From Kappaphycus alvarezii (lineage: Eukaryota > Rhodophyta > Florideophyceae > Gigartinales > Solieriaceae): DNA of 64,000 bases. Shown piece by piece: positions 48,840-60,744 of this stretch. Location of the stretch: contig NADL03000555.1 of assembly GCA_002205965.3 (NCBI GenBank), positions 31,495 to 95,494 on the forward strand. The letters are read 5' to 3'. The position numbers and the translations under genes are program-made. The notes under the pieces are model-generated. The model was not told where the DNA came from and made no database searches. It worked only from the letters and a program-made list of their open reading frames with translations. Position 1 is the stretch's first letter. Each line of letters opens with the position of its first letter.

Positions 48840-49857
48840 AAAGTTTTAAGGAACTGCAACAGTGCATCAATCCGATCGAGGAAAAGAAGACAACTTGAGG
48901 AGTGGCCTAAATTTAGCGAAACATGTAGGCGCCCCTTCATTTCTTGCATCCAGTGCGACTTTGAAATTTTTTTACGCCAAAAATAAATTGGCTCCTTTAC
49001 AAAACATGAAATAGTACAGTGACTTTGTCGAGGCTTTCGACAGATGGAATGCTTTGAAGACCTTCGGGCAGAGTTTCGTTTGACAATATCTGTTCAAGCA
49101 AACTCCCACTACGAAAATACCTCAAGAACTTAAGCTATGTGGCTGTGCAAGAATAGTTGCCGTTTGGCTATAGCAGTACCCGTGCTTTCGCGCCTTCGTG
49201 GAACTACCTGGTACTAAGAAATCAATTCTCTGTTCACTTTGTGCAGGGTTGAAGACACAAATAAGGAGTAAGTATTTCTCGGTGTGGGTAGAATTACTTC
49301 TAGTAAACTCTTCTATTCACACCTCAGACTCCTTGTCCGAAATTATGGTGCCCTGAGATGCTGTACATCTACGGAAATCATTTGCTGCTATGTCGTAATG
49401 GATTCCAAAACAAAAATTTCCGCAGCAATCCGGTCGCAATGATGTCGACGGATAGAGCAATGCCCTTTCATCAAACCAAGGTTGCAACATAAATGCAGAA
49501 CAAAGCCGTAAATAGAGCTATAAAAATTGTATGTAGTATTGACGACTAGGACATAAAATTAGTCAACAAGTTCTAACCCTCTCGTTCCAAAGTCCCGAAG
49601 TTAAACACTTAGACCAATCCTAAAGCAGCCAGGGGTGTAAAGAAACGGTATTGACGAGGCTTCTTTGAGTATTTGCATAGGAGACACAGGCTTTTTCTGT
49701 CCTCATCTTTGCGTTGGGCGGGTAGAACTCGAAGTCCTACGCTGTTGTCACAGAGCTCGCAAAAACCGGCTTCGATGAATTTTTTCGGCGATAATCGGCA
49801 TTGGCAGTAACCCACAACGCAGCTTGGTTACGCTCTGGACTCATTTCTACATTCTAG
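48840..49857 (+). pseudogene. 5'-truncated non-LTR retrotransposon fragment
   Basis: Collinear with the 3' half of the longer element at 58.06-59.13 kb. At DNA level aaggaactgcaac opens at 48849 (aaggagctgcaac in the other copy). Protein blocks in order: SGLNLAKHVGAPSFLASS (GLSSARDVAAASFLVSS there), FVEAFDRWNAL, FRAFVELPGTKKSILCSLC (FRASMSLPGAKGWVYCAPC there), EMLYIYGNHLLLCR (EMLDIYGDHLLHCR there), AFSVLIFALGG, SYAVVTELAKTGFDEFF, and ALAVTHNAAWLRSGLISTF before TAG at 49855-49857. Frame changes and stops occur throughout. Truncation at the 5' end is typical of target-primed reverse transcription. The left border lies about 200 bp from Helitron copy 2. A 68-codon cysteine-containing minus frame at 49609-49815 is only the shadow of this fragment. 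Confidence 0.8.
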
Positions 49858-49869
49858 TAGAGATTTTAG

Positions 49870-52800
49870 ATCTTTTTCGCTTTATACAGCAATATTTTTT
49901 TCATTTCCTTGACAGAATCTCTGTGGATTTGAACCAACATCTCTATTAGATTAATTAGAACCGCCTTCTTTCCAAGTTATTAATTCTCTCTAACTTCCTG
50001 CATTTTTGAATTAATGAATTATAAGTATGAAACTTTAATGTTCGCTCATGTTTTATAGGGGACATTGTGATTATCTGTATAGGGCATTTCCGTCTCGAAG
50101 TTCTCACAACTTCTGTTTCGCGGTTCAATACATCCATCTTTTTTAAGGGACCCAAAAAAGTAAAAGATTCTTAGAATAATAGATCCTCATTAATCTTAAA
50201 TATATATACTATCAGATACCAAAAGCAATTTTCTTTTATTAATTTTCATTACAGAAAATATTTAATTTCTATTTACAAGCATATGTTTTCAAATTGTGGT
50301 TAAATAAGTAGTCTACGATGTCTGAAGTTTATTAAAATGAGCAAACACTTAAATATTGAAACGAAAAAGGGTCAGATATGAAATACTTTAGAAAAAGCAG
50401 AGCTTAAGCATTAAAAGGAACAGTACTTGTAATTCAAGATATTTCACGGTTATAGTTGATTATAGGAATTAGAAAACAAAATAAGATGTGAATAGTGACA
50501 ATTTAATCCTTCGCCTCTCGGAAAGTACCGAATCGGACTGGTTGAATCACTAATTATGATCTATTGGACTTTCAAGGTAAATATAATTGATATTTAAACA
50601 CTATCATTGCAACAAAAAAAAGTAAATATTGCTGTATCTCAACATCAAGAGTATTCCATAATGCAAAAAGAGATTTTAAGCGTACTGGAAGAATAAAACA
50701 CTTCAGTATGGTTGCAGAGGATAATTTTGAATCGGATTTGAGGGAAGCTTTCGTAAAGGAAATGTGCAGAGAAGAGTGAGTTGAATGAAAAAATGCAAGA
50801 AAAGTCGTTTCGAATTCAATTTAACCTCTGATAATTATAAACTAGAAAAGTTAGAAATAATCTTCAGAAAATATATGTTTTGACCAATGCTTGGAATGTA
50901 GATTTGGATAAATCCAACCATAGCATTTAGAACCAAAAAAATATCCATATTTGCGTATTTATCACTGACAGGATCCGCTGAACATAAAGCGCGATTGAAT
51001 AAATCTGTAGCAGAATAGCAGCGAGGAAAGATGATACAGATGCCACAAAAGGGGAAAAGCGCCGGAATGTCTTCATTATAAAAACTTTAGACTTGTCTGT
51101 AATTTTTCAGTGAGTTCTTGAAAGAAATTAAACCCGCATAACCGACAAATATGACTACCACACTTCCCATTATATATTTTGAAATTCTCCGTGGCCCCTT
51201 TTGCTGGTTTCTACTACACATATATTGCTATACTCCTCTCATAGATCATTGCAGTGCTCGTACATGTCCTTATCATGTTTTTTAACAAACAAAAACTCAT
51301 GTGGGTTACACATCCCAAGATTTGTTCCAGGATAATATAAATTTGCACAAAAAATGAAATTACTGTATCTTGCTCAGTATGATACAAAGATCACATATTA
51401 TTAAAAAATTTTAAACATTATTTTTAGAGGAGTAATAAGTGTCTTTTCGGTTATCAGGGGCATTATATTGTTAATTTTAGCTAACAAGGATTTTTTAAGC
51501 TAATTGTATGTTCTCAGATAAGATCATAATGTTATAATCTCACTTATTTTTACGAATAACATTGTTTTAAGTTTTTGTAGTCTATTATGGGATCTATAGG
51601 TCTTCAATTATATTCTAAATATACATTTTCTGAGTGAAATCTCGTTTCCCTGCCGCTGTCGGTATATTTGATGTCTTGGTAGCGAATAGAAGCACTTTCC
51701 GTTATTTTAGAGTAAACAAGTCCATATATGATGTACTGTTCCAAATTTTTCGACCCAGTTCCAACTTTTGGGATATTTTTAACTGAAGTGCATGGATAGT
51801 TTCGACATTTTCTAATTTTGGATATTCTTCCCTTAAAAGTAAAGGAAAATTTGCTAGAATTTCGTACCTGTGAGTGAAATTAACACTTTTATCTTCAAAT
51901 CCAAAAATATATATAAAGTCTGGCTACTTGAATTTTACCCATTATGTTTCACTATGTACATTTGTAAAGAAACAATAAATATTGTTTCCAGTCGAATGTC
52001 TTATTATCTATATAAAACAGTTTTCATTCTTCTATGCGTGATTTACGAATTAAAAAATGTGCATATCTACCTTTGTTGCTCATTTGGTATGTTGGAAGCA
52101 CAAGAAAACGCTTGGAGGCTATTCTATACGTTTTATGCAGCCTTTTGGAAAATAAATTAAAGATACAAATAAGTGATGACAAAAAGCCTCTTATTCCTTC
52201 TCCTCTGAGGCACTAAATGCGCTGAATTCGATAATATCAGGGCAAATTCACCACTAATATGGTTTCTTTGAGTATTACTACAACTGGTTTGCACCTGATC
52301 AATATCCAAAGAGCGAAGAAATCAGATTTTATACGCTGAACCATTCAAATGGAGATTTTCCTGGAGAATATACTCCTTTTTCTTCACATTTTTATTTATT
52401 TGCATCATGGTTGCTATTAATTAGTAAACAATAAAATCAAGACTTTAAAAAAACTAGTTTGTATACAGTTTATTACATATTTTCTAACAGTATGAACTGA
52501 ATCTCTTTGCTAATATTGAAAAAGGAATTTTTTCTCTCGCTTTTGCGCCGTAGTGGAAACCAATTACTTTTCTTTCGCGACATATCATTCTTTTCTCACA
52601 TCTCTCTCCTCAACCTGAGTCTCAACTGCGATTTTTTTTTGATGCGAATATGCGAATTTATCTGCACAGATCTGATTTTTTCAGTCTTCTCTTTAAAACA
52701 AAATCTACATGGCTCAATCTATTTTTTCTCTCTCTCTGCTCTCCTTCTCCTTTACCGAAACATTTTTAAGCAGTAAAGTTTATCTTTAAATAGATAAATT

Positions 52801-55800
52801 CTAAGAAAATTTGGACGAGAAAAATTTCCTCGTATTACTCATTTGATGAGGACCGTTGAGGAAATATGAAGTATGAAGTATGGTCCTATCTTATAACCAT
52901 AGACGTTCCTTTCAAATTCCAAATTGAATAGAAACGACTTTGGCAGTCCAAGACCTCAATTTCTCAGAGTCATCAACATAATCATTCTCTGGCCCTCCTC
53001 CATCGAAATTTCCTCCCTCAGTCTCCCTTATATCGATGGTGTTTCATTTATGAATTGCAGTCATCTTATTTCATTGATTACTTTCAACCATATTAGTCCT
53101 TTAAATGTCTTAATTACATCCATTTCTCTTCCCGTGCTGTTTGTTTTGAAAAAAATCCAGGAAACCTGTGTAGTTACCAGCGACTCTTAGGGAGGATAAG
53201 AATTGCAAAGGAGTTTATTTGCCTAATATTATTTTCTCTTTATTTTCTCGTCACGTCCAAAACTACTTTATTTTAGCAACATCAAAATAGGTATCAACAA
53301 ATTAAATTAGGTTTCGTTACAGTAGAGTAGTTTCTTGTATTCTATTCTCTCATTTAATGAATTTAATTCCTTGGTTATAAGCGATTTTGACCACTTTGGC
53401 CATAGGAAGAACTCATACATACCAGCTTTATCTTGATGAAAAACTAGTACCGATTGAGAACATATCAGAAATAGAAATATTAATAAAGAACAAAATCAAG
53501 TCAATACGATTGTTCTAGTTCATATCGATTGCTTACAATTTATTTAGTGCTGGTTATATCTGATGTTTATTTCCAAAACTCCTTTTGCATTCCGTACATT
53601 TTTTAATCAAGTAAGTTACAAAGGCGTAGTGCAGTTCCTATTTTAACCATATGCTGTTTAAAATTTATGAATCATGTTGAGTATGATCCCATTGAATCTG
53701 CAGGATGCACCGTTATTTAACTAAAAAAAATTACTTCATATAAAGGTTATAAAAGGTTGAAATTTTAGAAATACTGTATACACGCTCAAATAACTTGTTG
53801 GAAACTATGTAAGACTGAGGAATTGCAAAATTATGGAAGGTTCATATATAACCGCCTTAATTTTTTGATATTATAAATAGTTAATTGAATGTATTTTACA
53901 TCTCCAATTGGTTTAGAGTATCGATTGGTAAGCAAAAACATGTAAGAATAAGCTGAGAATTTAATTTCTATTTGGCATCATATGTACATCTTTCAAGAGA
54001 TTGAAGGAAGCGCAGCTCTAAATTTCATACAAACATCCTCTTTTTCCAAGGTATAAAATTTTCCTTGTACGTGAATCAATTTCTTTCCATATGATTTATA
54101 ATTAAAATATATAATTACAGAGCGGAATTTTCAATACAAGTTAATATAAATTTACGAATCTTTTAACGGGGAAAAGATATCAGCTTTATAGCTTATCATT
54201 AAATCTAGAAGTCAGAAAAGAAGACGAATAAATCTACACCGAGTCACTTGTTTTTCGAAAATTGAACGCTCTCCACAGGTAAAGCCTATTATTTAACCTT
54301 GTTATTCCATGTAAATATCTCCCCCTGTTTCGATTGAGTCCCTTTTTGTACTTTAACAATCAATTTTTAAATTATTCCAATTGTCAGCTGTCATTAGAAT
54401 TTAGGACTGTGAAAATTGAAAACTGTTCCCTATTCCGTTGAAATTAATAAAAAAAACTATCATATATTCTCTGCAATCCAGAACAAAACATTCATTGGCT
54501 ATAATATGTAACGTAAGTTATATTTCCTTCTCAGTAAGCAGCTTCTCTCTTTTCTGATATTACTCCTCACAAACTCAGCAACAAATTAGAAGCAAGAGAC
54601 ATAGTATGTTCACTCGTTGAATGGGAGAAATGATCTACACGGGGCACAGTAAAGCCTTCATGAAAATAAAAGATCAAATTTTCTGTGAGAACCCCAAAAT
54701 CTTCGACGAAGATTTTCCATATGCGCCAGCTCTAATAGGATTTAATATTCTTATTGATGACCTTGCGTCAATTCCTTTAAGTTCCAGTCTTGCGACCATT
54801 ATTTTGTTGTAAATTTTTCCATTCTAACTTGCTGTGTTTTGACCCAGAACGTTATAATATTCGATATAATCGGAACAAACACTAAAAATCAATCAATACG
54901 GTATTTTGGCATGTATACTTAAACATATAATTCTTATAGCTTAGTCCCCATGACTGTAATGGTCATCATGGTAATTGAAAAATGTTAAGACTGACAATAG
55001 TCAATCGTTACCTTTTTTAATTATCATAGTTAGAGGCGAATGTTCTTACATCATCCGTCTGTTTCTTATCTAAATGTTCGATATGTAAATAGGCTTAATT
55101 TTTCCACAGTTTTCTTCAAAAAATCTTCCAAGGCTGGGAGGGGCTTTACAAAAACCAGCACCTTCACTAAAAATAATTATACTTTCTCGAACATTTTAGC
55201 TACCTTTGCCGTGATATACACCATTTTTTTCAAAAATTTATGGTTTCATTCTTTTCTAAAATTAGATATCCATTTAAATCTCTCTTAAATCCTTAAAATT
55301 AAATCTATTTAGAAACAAGGAGCTATTTTAACTACTGTTTACGACTCATAATGCAGTAAAATACATGTCAATACGTATGAATTAACCATTTCAGAAAAAC
55401 AAACACTTTGATCAAAATTGATTATCTATCGATGACTGCAATCCATCTGTTCTACATGTTTCATTCATAGAACTCCGCGTTCCTGCTTATGAAACCGCCA
55501 ATAGATATTCCTAGATAATACTGGTCGAGTTGCGAAACTAAAATGGTTTTATTAGGAAAAAGACGACATTCATGTGTCCGTGTAGCGGGTAACATCCGCA
55601 TATCCTGTTGACGTTTCTTTCATTACAAGCTATCGTGGAGTGTTCAAAGAGCTGGTTTCTTCCAGTAATCTGTCTTCTTGGGTGCCGATGCTTTTCAGAA
55701 GTGACTTCTTCGCGTAAAAATCAGCCTTCCCCTGTAATATGAAATTATTGCCTAAGCCCTCTCGTTTAGTTTTCGTTCTGGGACCCCCCAGCGCGGTTGA

Positions 55801-56690
55801 AAGCTAATTAAGAAACCCTTATGATATACTTCTGTCTTTCCATATAGCGTACTGATCATTTTGGGTGAAAAGTTCATGGTGCATTCATTCAAATATTATG
55901 TAAAAATAAAATATAGAACACTAAAAAAACATCAAAAAACAAAGAAATGATTTTTATTTGGCAATTTTGCATTAGAAATATAGGTTGGTAGGCAAGACAA
56001 CCAGGAAAAACTCGAGAATACAGAAGGTCCGGCAGTTTTTTCCAAGTTGGCGAATATATGGACCTTTTTGACGGATTCTGGTCGCACCCCACGTCCTTGG
56101 GCACCCAAACGGTAAATTTTCTACTTGGCGTTCTCTTTAACAGCTTCAAGTGAAGCTAATTTACTCGCAGTCTTTACAGCGTGATTTGCTAGGAGTTGTA
56201 TACCGAGGCCATGTCGAGCCCCTTTAACCATATTCACTTCTCATTTTAAAATCATTTCAATGAATTAAAAATAGAGCAAACAAAAACTACCAGTGGTGCA
56301 AGTGATGAGGGCGAAGACAAAACATAGGACTTAAGAAGAACTAACTATCAAACCGCAGCACATGAGCATAAAAATATGACTTTCGAAAAGTCCTCATTAA
56401 AGATCAGTCGCTCCGAATCAATATAAGATTATGCTTAGCTCCAAATGCAGCACATCAAGAAGCGAATCCCATAAGAGGAGCGTAAGTTCCACCTAACTGG
56501 AGCAGTTGCGGCAACTTGAACTATTGCCAAGCATAACTTGAGCCATATCATCATAATTCGTGCGCTATTCTCCAAGCGCATTCCCGCCAAATTCAATTAA
56601 TACTTGCTACTAGAGCGATTGTTTCGACGGATTGCATTTTAAGGTTTCATCAGATTGATAATGTTTGAATCTACATTGGAATTCCCTGCT
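49870..56690. other. AT-rich stretch without recognisable genes
   Basis: No supported gene on either strand. An 86-codon minus frame at 55889-56149, in slightly GC-richer DNA, has a more protein-like first half (KFTVWVPKDVGCDQ) but no family I recognise. The last 250 bp before the non-LTR element contain no zinc-finger or other N-terminal block. Confidence 0.55.
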
Positions 56691-56708
56691 TGATTCCTGC
56701 ATAATTCA

Positions 56709-58574
56709 ATGGCATTAGGATCTCTAGGGGTGTTACCGGCCACTAAATCGGTGTCTGACGCCCTCCGAGCTAAACATCCTCAATCTTCCCGGGAGGATGA
56801 GGAACACTTTGAACCGCCTTCCGCACCCCCCGATATCTCAGCGATCACAAAGGATGAGGTTTTGCGGGCAGTTCGCTCTTTCAAACCCGGTTCAGCCCCG
56901 GGGGGATCCGGACTTCGCCCCTCTCACGTCGAAGAGCTTCTACGGACACCCACATCTTCCTCGCAGGGGAAATTCTTGGATTCATTAACAGAACTTCTGA
57001 ACGTCCTGGCTTCCGGAAAAGCTCCTACTGCCCTCGCCCCGTGGATTGCTAGAGCCCCACTCACACCACTTGCGAAGAAAGACATGACTCCGCGCCCCAT
57101 TGCGGTGGGAGAGACTTTGCGACGGTTAGTTAGTAGCTACCTTGCTACTCGGGTCAGTGAGAAGGCCTCCACCCACTTCCAGCCTCTTCAGGTTGGTATC
57201 GCTACAAAGTCAGGAACAGATGCAGTAGTTCACGGTGTTCGACGCATCGTGAACAAGTTCGGTACAGGCTCTGAATATGCGCTCTTGTCGGTCGGCCTGA
57301 AGAATGCGTTCAACCTGTGCAGCCTTGCTTCCTTTTTTAATGCAGTCCAGAACCTCTTTCCCCAGTTGCTCCCTTGGGTACTGTATTGCTACAATAACGA
57401 CCCAGCGTTCCTCTGAACGGGATTCGAGACTATATGGAGTGTTGTGGGTACTCAGCAAGGAGACCCGCTCAGCGGATTGCTTTTCGCTCTTGTACTCCAC
57501 CCCATCGCCCTAAAGATCAAAGAGCTATTGTCGGGATCCCCCGACGAGGACAAAGGGTTAGACACACTGCTTTTGGAGCTTTGGTATCACGACGGTGGCT
57601 ACATTGTAGCCAAACACCAGGATGTACTCAAGGTAATCGAGGTTCTGTCTTCTCCGGAGGCCAAACGTCGTGGTCTCCATCTGGCAGTCTCGAAATGCAA
57701 AGTATGGAGGTCCACCGCCCCCTCCGCGTCGGTTCAGTCCGCATACCCTTGTAATATGCGGCAGGAATGCAGTGCTGGTACTTCTGTTTTGAACGCGCCA
57801 ATCGGCTCCCAAACGTTCATGGAACAATACTTCCTGGACCATGTATACTCCCTTGAGCATTTACTTAACGCTGTTATGGAAATCGAGGACGCGCACGCTT
57901 CATTCCAACTACTGCGCAACTGCTTTGGGGTTTGCAAAGTGGGATACCTCTTGCGAGTTGTGCCGCCCTCCTGTACGCGGAAAGGGGCCGAATACTTCGA
58001 CAGCTTAATCGAGAGGTGCTGTCCCACTTTAGCGGGTGGAATTCTAGACAACTGTATATTCAAGGAGCTGCAACTGCCCATTAAGGCACTACAGGAGAAG
58101 AAGCCGACCTTGGGAATCGGCCTCTCCTCCGCGCGAGATGTCGCCGCCGCTTCGTTTCTTGTGTCCAGCGCCGCGACGCAGCAGTTATGCGAGAAGTCTT
58201 TGCCGTCCTGTGTTCAAGACCTGACGCAGTAAGAGGATGCTACAGCCGCCTTTACCACATGGAGCGCCTCTTGTCGACCCTCAGAACGAATTCCGTTTAG
58301 CAATTTCTGCTCATCCAACCCACCATCGCAGAAGAAGCTAACAGATGCAATTCATATGGCTGCGCAAGAGGCCTTGCCGCTCGGAAACATCCGCACCCGC
58401 GCCTTCCGCGCTAGCATGTCCCTCCCCGGTGCCAAAGGCTGGGTCTACTGTGCACCTTGCCCCTGGATTGAGGACGCACATCAAGAGCAAAGACTTTTCC
58501 GTGTAGTTCCAGTACTTTTTCCAAACCCCCTTATTCGCCCCAGGTACCCCTTGCCCCAAAGCAGGATGCCATGA
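56709..58574 (+). pseudogene. Reverse transcriptase region of the non-LTR element
   Basis: One phase runs the whole length with two stops: TGA at 57414-57416 and TAA at 58230-58232. Motifs in order: FKPGSAPGGSGLRPSH; PLAKKDMTPRPIAVGETLRR (RT motifs 1-2 region); QVGIATKSGTDAVVH; SVGLKNAFN (motif A, normally LDFKNAFN, so the metal-binding Asp is Gly at 57294-57296); IWSVVGTQQGDPLSGLLF (motif B, QQGDP intact); and WYHDGGYIV (motif C, normally YLDDG, so the second Asp is Gly at 57594-57596). After TAA the phase continues with GNIRTRAFRASMSLPGAKGW. The enzyme would copy element RNA at a nicked target, but two of the three catalytic aspartates are gone. The ATG at 56709 is only the first in frame. 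Confidence 0.85.
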
Positions 58575-59129
58575 AATGCTGGATATCTACGGGGGACCAC
58601 TTGCTACATTGTCGCTTTGGCTGCTAGCGGAATACTCGCCATAACAACCAGGTGACTTTACTGGGGAACGACCTTGCAAGAGCCGCCCGACGTCCATTCA
58701 TCGAACCTCGTCTACACTACCAGAACAGGACGAGGCCGGATATCAGGGCGATGGGAGCCGGCGGTGGCACGGATTATTTCGACGTAACCTTTGTCAACCC
58801 GCTCGCTCCCTCCCACGCAAGAGCCAGGGATTTCAACCCACTCACAAGCCTCAACGCAGCTCACGCAGAGAAGCAGCGGAAATACCAAGGGTTCCTTGCT
58901 GAGCTGCCTGGGGGAAACAGGCTGGTTCCTGTTCCCCATCTCAAAGCTCGGAGGTTGGCATCCGGCGGCGTTCTCCGTCGTCAAGGAACTCGCGAGAACC
59001 GTTGCCACCCGCGCAATGGAACATTTTCCGAAGTTTAGAGCCATTCTTTTACAGCGGCACTCCGCTTTGACAGTAACCTCCAATGCCGCTTGTTTGCTGG
59101 CTGGCCTCCCTTCCACCTTCTGGTAGATT
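58575..59129 (+). pseudogene. Cys/His motif and restriction-like endonuclease of the non-LTR element
   Basis: After a frameshift near 58565 plus reads EMLDIYG, then GDHLLHCRFG and (one stop) RNTRHNNQVTLLGNDLARAA, the zinc-binding stretch before the endonuclease. RTRPDIRAMGAGG and YFDVTFVNPLAPSH follow. The PD (D at 58739), the D of FDV (58781-58783) and EKQRKYQGF give the PD...D...K..KY arrangement of restriction-like endonucleases in R2-type elements. Another frameshift near 58920 leads to LGGWHPAAFSVVKELART and HSALTVTSNAACLLAGLP before TAG at 59124-59126. The enzyme would cut the chromosomal target. Key residues survive, but the frame is broken twice. Confidence 0.75.
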
Positions 59130-59130
59130 G

Positions 59131-59480
59131 GAGTGCCATCCACAGCTTTCGACGCATCGTACGGTTTCGCAATTGGCTTGGCAATGATACGATATCTACG
59201 CTCCGGTACAAATTTACTGGATACCAACCCACATTTCTACCACAGTAAATTAATCCCCCATTTACACATGGTAACTGATAGGGGTAAATGGGCGGGGGAA
59301 GAGATTCTCAAAACCAATTACCCTGAGAAGGAGGGTGTTGCGAGCGACAAAAGTGCTATCGTGGTATTGTTGAACGAACAAAAGGGAGTGTATATAGAAG
59401 AGAGTTGAGGAAGCTACAAGCAAGTATAAAAGGGGCAGGGTCTACCACCGACGCTCTGCGACTAGCGTAAGAAAAAGTTT
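59131..59480. other. Spacer between non-LTR element and acidic ORF unit
   Basis: Probable 3' untranslated part of the non-LTR element followed by unassigned sequence. It contains a perfect 9-bp inverted repeat CCCATTTAC / GTAAATGGG (59257-59265, 59284-59292). I saw no poly-A tail. Confidence 0.4.
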
Positions 59481-59490
59481 TCTTGGGTCT

Positions 59491-59509
59491 GAAGTTGACT
59501 CTCAACTTC
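59491..59509. repeat. Hairpin shared with the flank of acidic ORF copy 1
   Basis: GAAGTTGA, CTC, TCAACTTC is a perfect 8-bp-arm inverted repeat. At 26985-27003 the same structure occurs with one mismatch, followed in both cases by TTCAGAnCCA (read on minus here). In both places it lies downstream of the acidic ORF. Confidence 0.6.
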
Positions 59510-59718
59510 CTACTACTCGGGACTTGGCTTGCAGTTGTCTGCCAACTTGCTTGACCTCTCCATGAGGAAGCAGTTTACTCAGCTTATATAGACTTTTTGC
59601 TACCCTTAAAGTCCGAACAAAACTACAGAAGATACCAAGAAATGCATAAAAATACTTTGTGTGGACAATATACTCTAAGCAAAAGATACTTAAGAAACTA
59701 ACAATTAATTTGGTCCTC

Positions 59719-60464
59719 TTATTTCCCATTCTCTAAATCAGATCCAAACAACTCCTCTAAAATATCCATGCTGTCCAAGCAGTCCCCACAAATATCTGCG
59801 AATGGCTCACAACTCTCTATTTCCCCCTGGGAGATATCTAGACTACTAAAAATATCTCCATCCGGTTCCATCGTGGGCACAACTTGATCCATACTCTCTA
59901 TTCCAGGCCCTACCCGTCCAACACTTTCCATGCCCCCTGTTCCCTCATCCTCCTCCTCCTCCTCATCCTCCTCATCCTCTTCCTCCGCTTCCTCTTCTTC
60001 CTCCTCCTCATCCTCCTCATCCTCTTCCTCATCCTCTCTTCCTCCTCCTCATCCTCTTCCTCCTCATCCTCTTCTCCTCCTCCTCATCCTTCTCATCCTC
60101 CTCCTCTCATCTTCCTGAGCCTCGTACACTAGCTCAGGGGCTAACCATTCCTCGAAGGACTCCCCGCTCTCCTCCTCGACCTTCTCAGCCTCTCCCGGAC
60201 TTACCTCCCTCGCTTCTTCTTCTATGAAGAGGCGGCGCACGAACTCGATGATTTGCTTCTTTGTTTGCCACCGGATGTAGTCGTCGGCATCGGTTGGCCC
60301 GTAGGCGGCGAGACGAAGGCCATTGATGGAACGGGAAGGGCGGTTTTTGGAAATAGGGACAAGGGGCGAAGGTTGCTCATTGTGATAGACGTTGGGAACA
60401 GGAGGCAATGTAGGGTGTTTTGGTGTCTGGGGGGAGAGGGGTGATGAGTAAAATGATCGGGCAT
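59719..60464 (-). pseudogene. Acidic ORF family, copy 2 (best preserved, unrecognised)
   Basis: I do not recognise the family. On minus an ATG at 60464 opens a frame. The conserved blocks lie one phase away: VPISKNRPSRSINGLRLAAY, PTDADDYIRWQTKKQIIEFV, RRLFIEEEAREVSPGEAEKV, FEEWLAPELVYEAQEDE, then a long glutamate/aspartate run from an interrupted GAG/GAT triplet array, SMDQVVPTMEPDGDIFSSL, and SMDILEELFGSDLENGK before the stop at 59719-59721. Indels in the C-run near 60440 and in the triplet array would explain the phase changes. No membrane segment is seen; strongly acidic in the middle. It follows the gypsy pol region and ICLC domain on the same strand, so it may be that element's last ORF. 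Confidence 0.65.
59945..60115. repeat. Interrupted TCC/TCA triplet microsatellite
   Basis: On plus, tcctcctcctcctcatcc-type repeats continue for about 170 bp with small interruptions. On minus this codes for a glutamate/aspartate run inside acidic ORF copy 2. Length changes in it readily shift the frame. Confidence 0.9.
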
Positions 60465-60485
60465 TTGGAACTTAGAATAATGGGG

Positions 60486-60493
60486 TTTAAATA
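60486..60493 (-). promoter_or_regulatory. TATTTAAA box upstream of acidic ORF copy 2
   Basis: On minus, GGAGCCTATTTAAACCCC lies 22 bases before the ATG at 60464. Copy 3 has the same core with a similar left flank (GGGGCTATTTAAATACG). The short distance to this ATG means the real start may be further inside. Called from conservation between copies. Confidence 0.4.
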
Positions 60494-60744
60494 GGCTCCC
60501 GGGGCAGGTTCTATAGATTAGGAATAGGTAAAATAAATCTGCAAGGGATTTTGCAATAGTGCATTTGCGCCCTTCTTCTCAAAAAAAGGCGAATTTGGAG
60601 GAGGAGGTAAGCTAAAAGGGAAAAGGGACTTGATTCGGGGTCGATTCAGAGGGCTGAATACAGTATAAAAATATCTAGATAAAATGGAAGTAAATTTGGA
60701 AATGACGGTTGGAGAAGTTAGGGGCGGGATCGTTGTAGGTTGCT

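Larger units (their letters stand above)
56692..59130 (+). mobile_element. Non-LTR retrotransposon with restriction-like endonuclease
   Basis: A plus-strand unit with reverse transcriptase (56.71-58.23 kb), a thumb or linker region, a Cys/His motif (about 58.57-58.62 kb) and a C-terminal restriction-like endonuclease (58.7-58.9 kb), in the order found in R2-type and related non-LTR elements. No LTRs flank it. The N-terminal DNA-binding region is absent, so it is 5'-truncated near 56.7 kb. Two stops and at least two frameshifts interrupt it. A second, shorter copy lies at 48.84-49.86 kb on the same strand. Confidence 0.8.

Noticed and set aside
49609..49815. 68-codon minus frame with CxC and two CxxC motifs, like a small zinc ribbon protein
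   Set aside because: The plus strand over the same bases aligns with the C-terminal blocks of the non-LTR element at 58.9-59.13 kb, so the minus frame is a shadow.
59884..60132. Serine- and leucine-rich plus frames over the triplet array
   Set aside because: Composition artefacts of the TCC/TCA microsatellite; the minus strand carries the conserved blocks.
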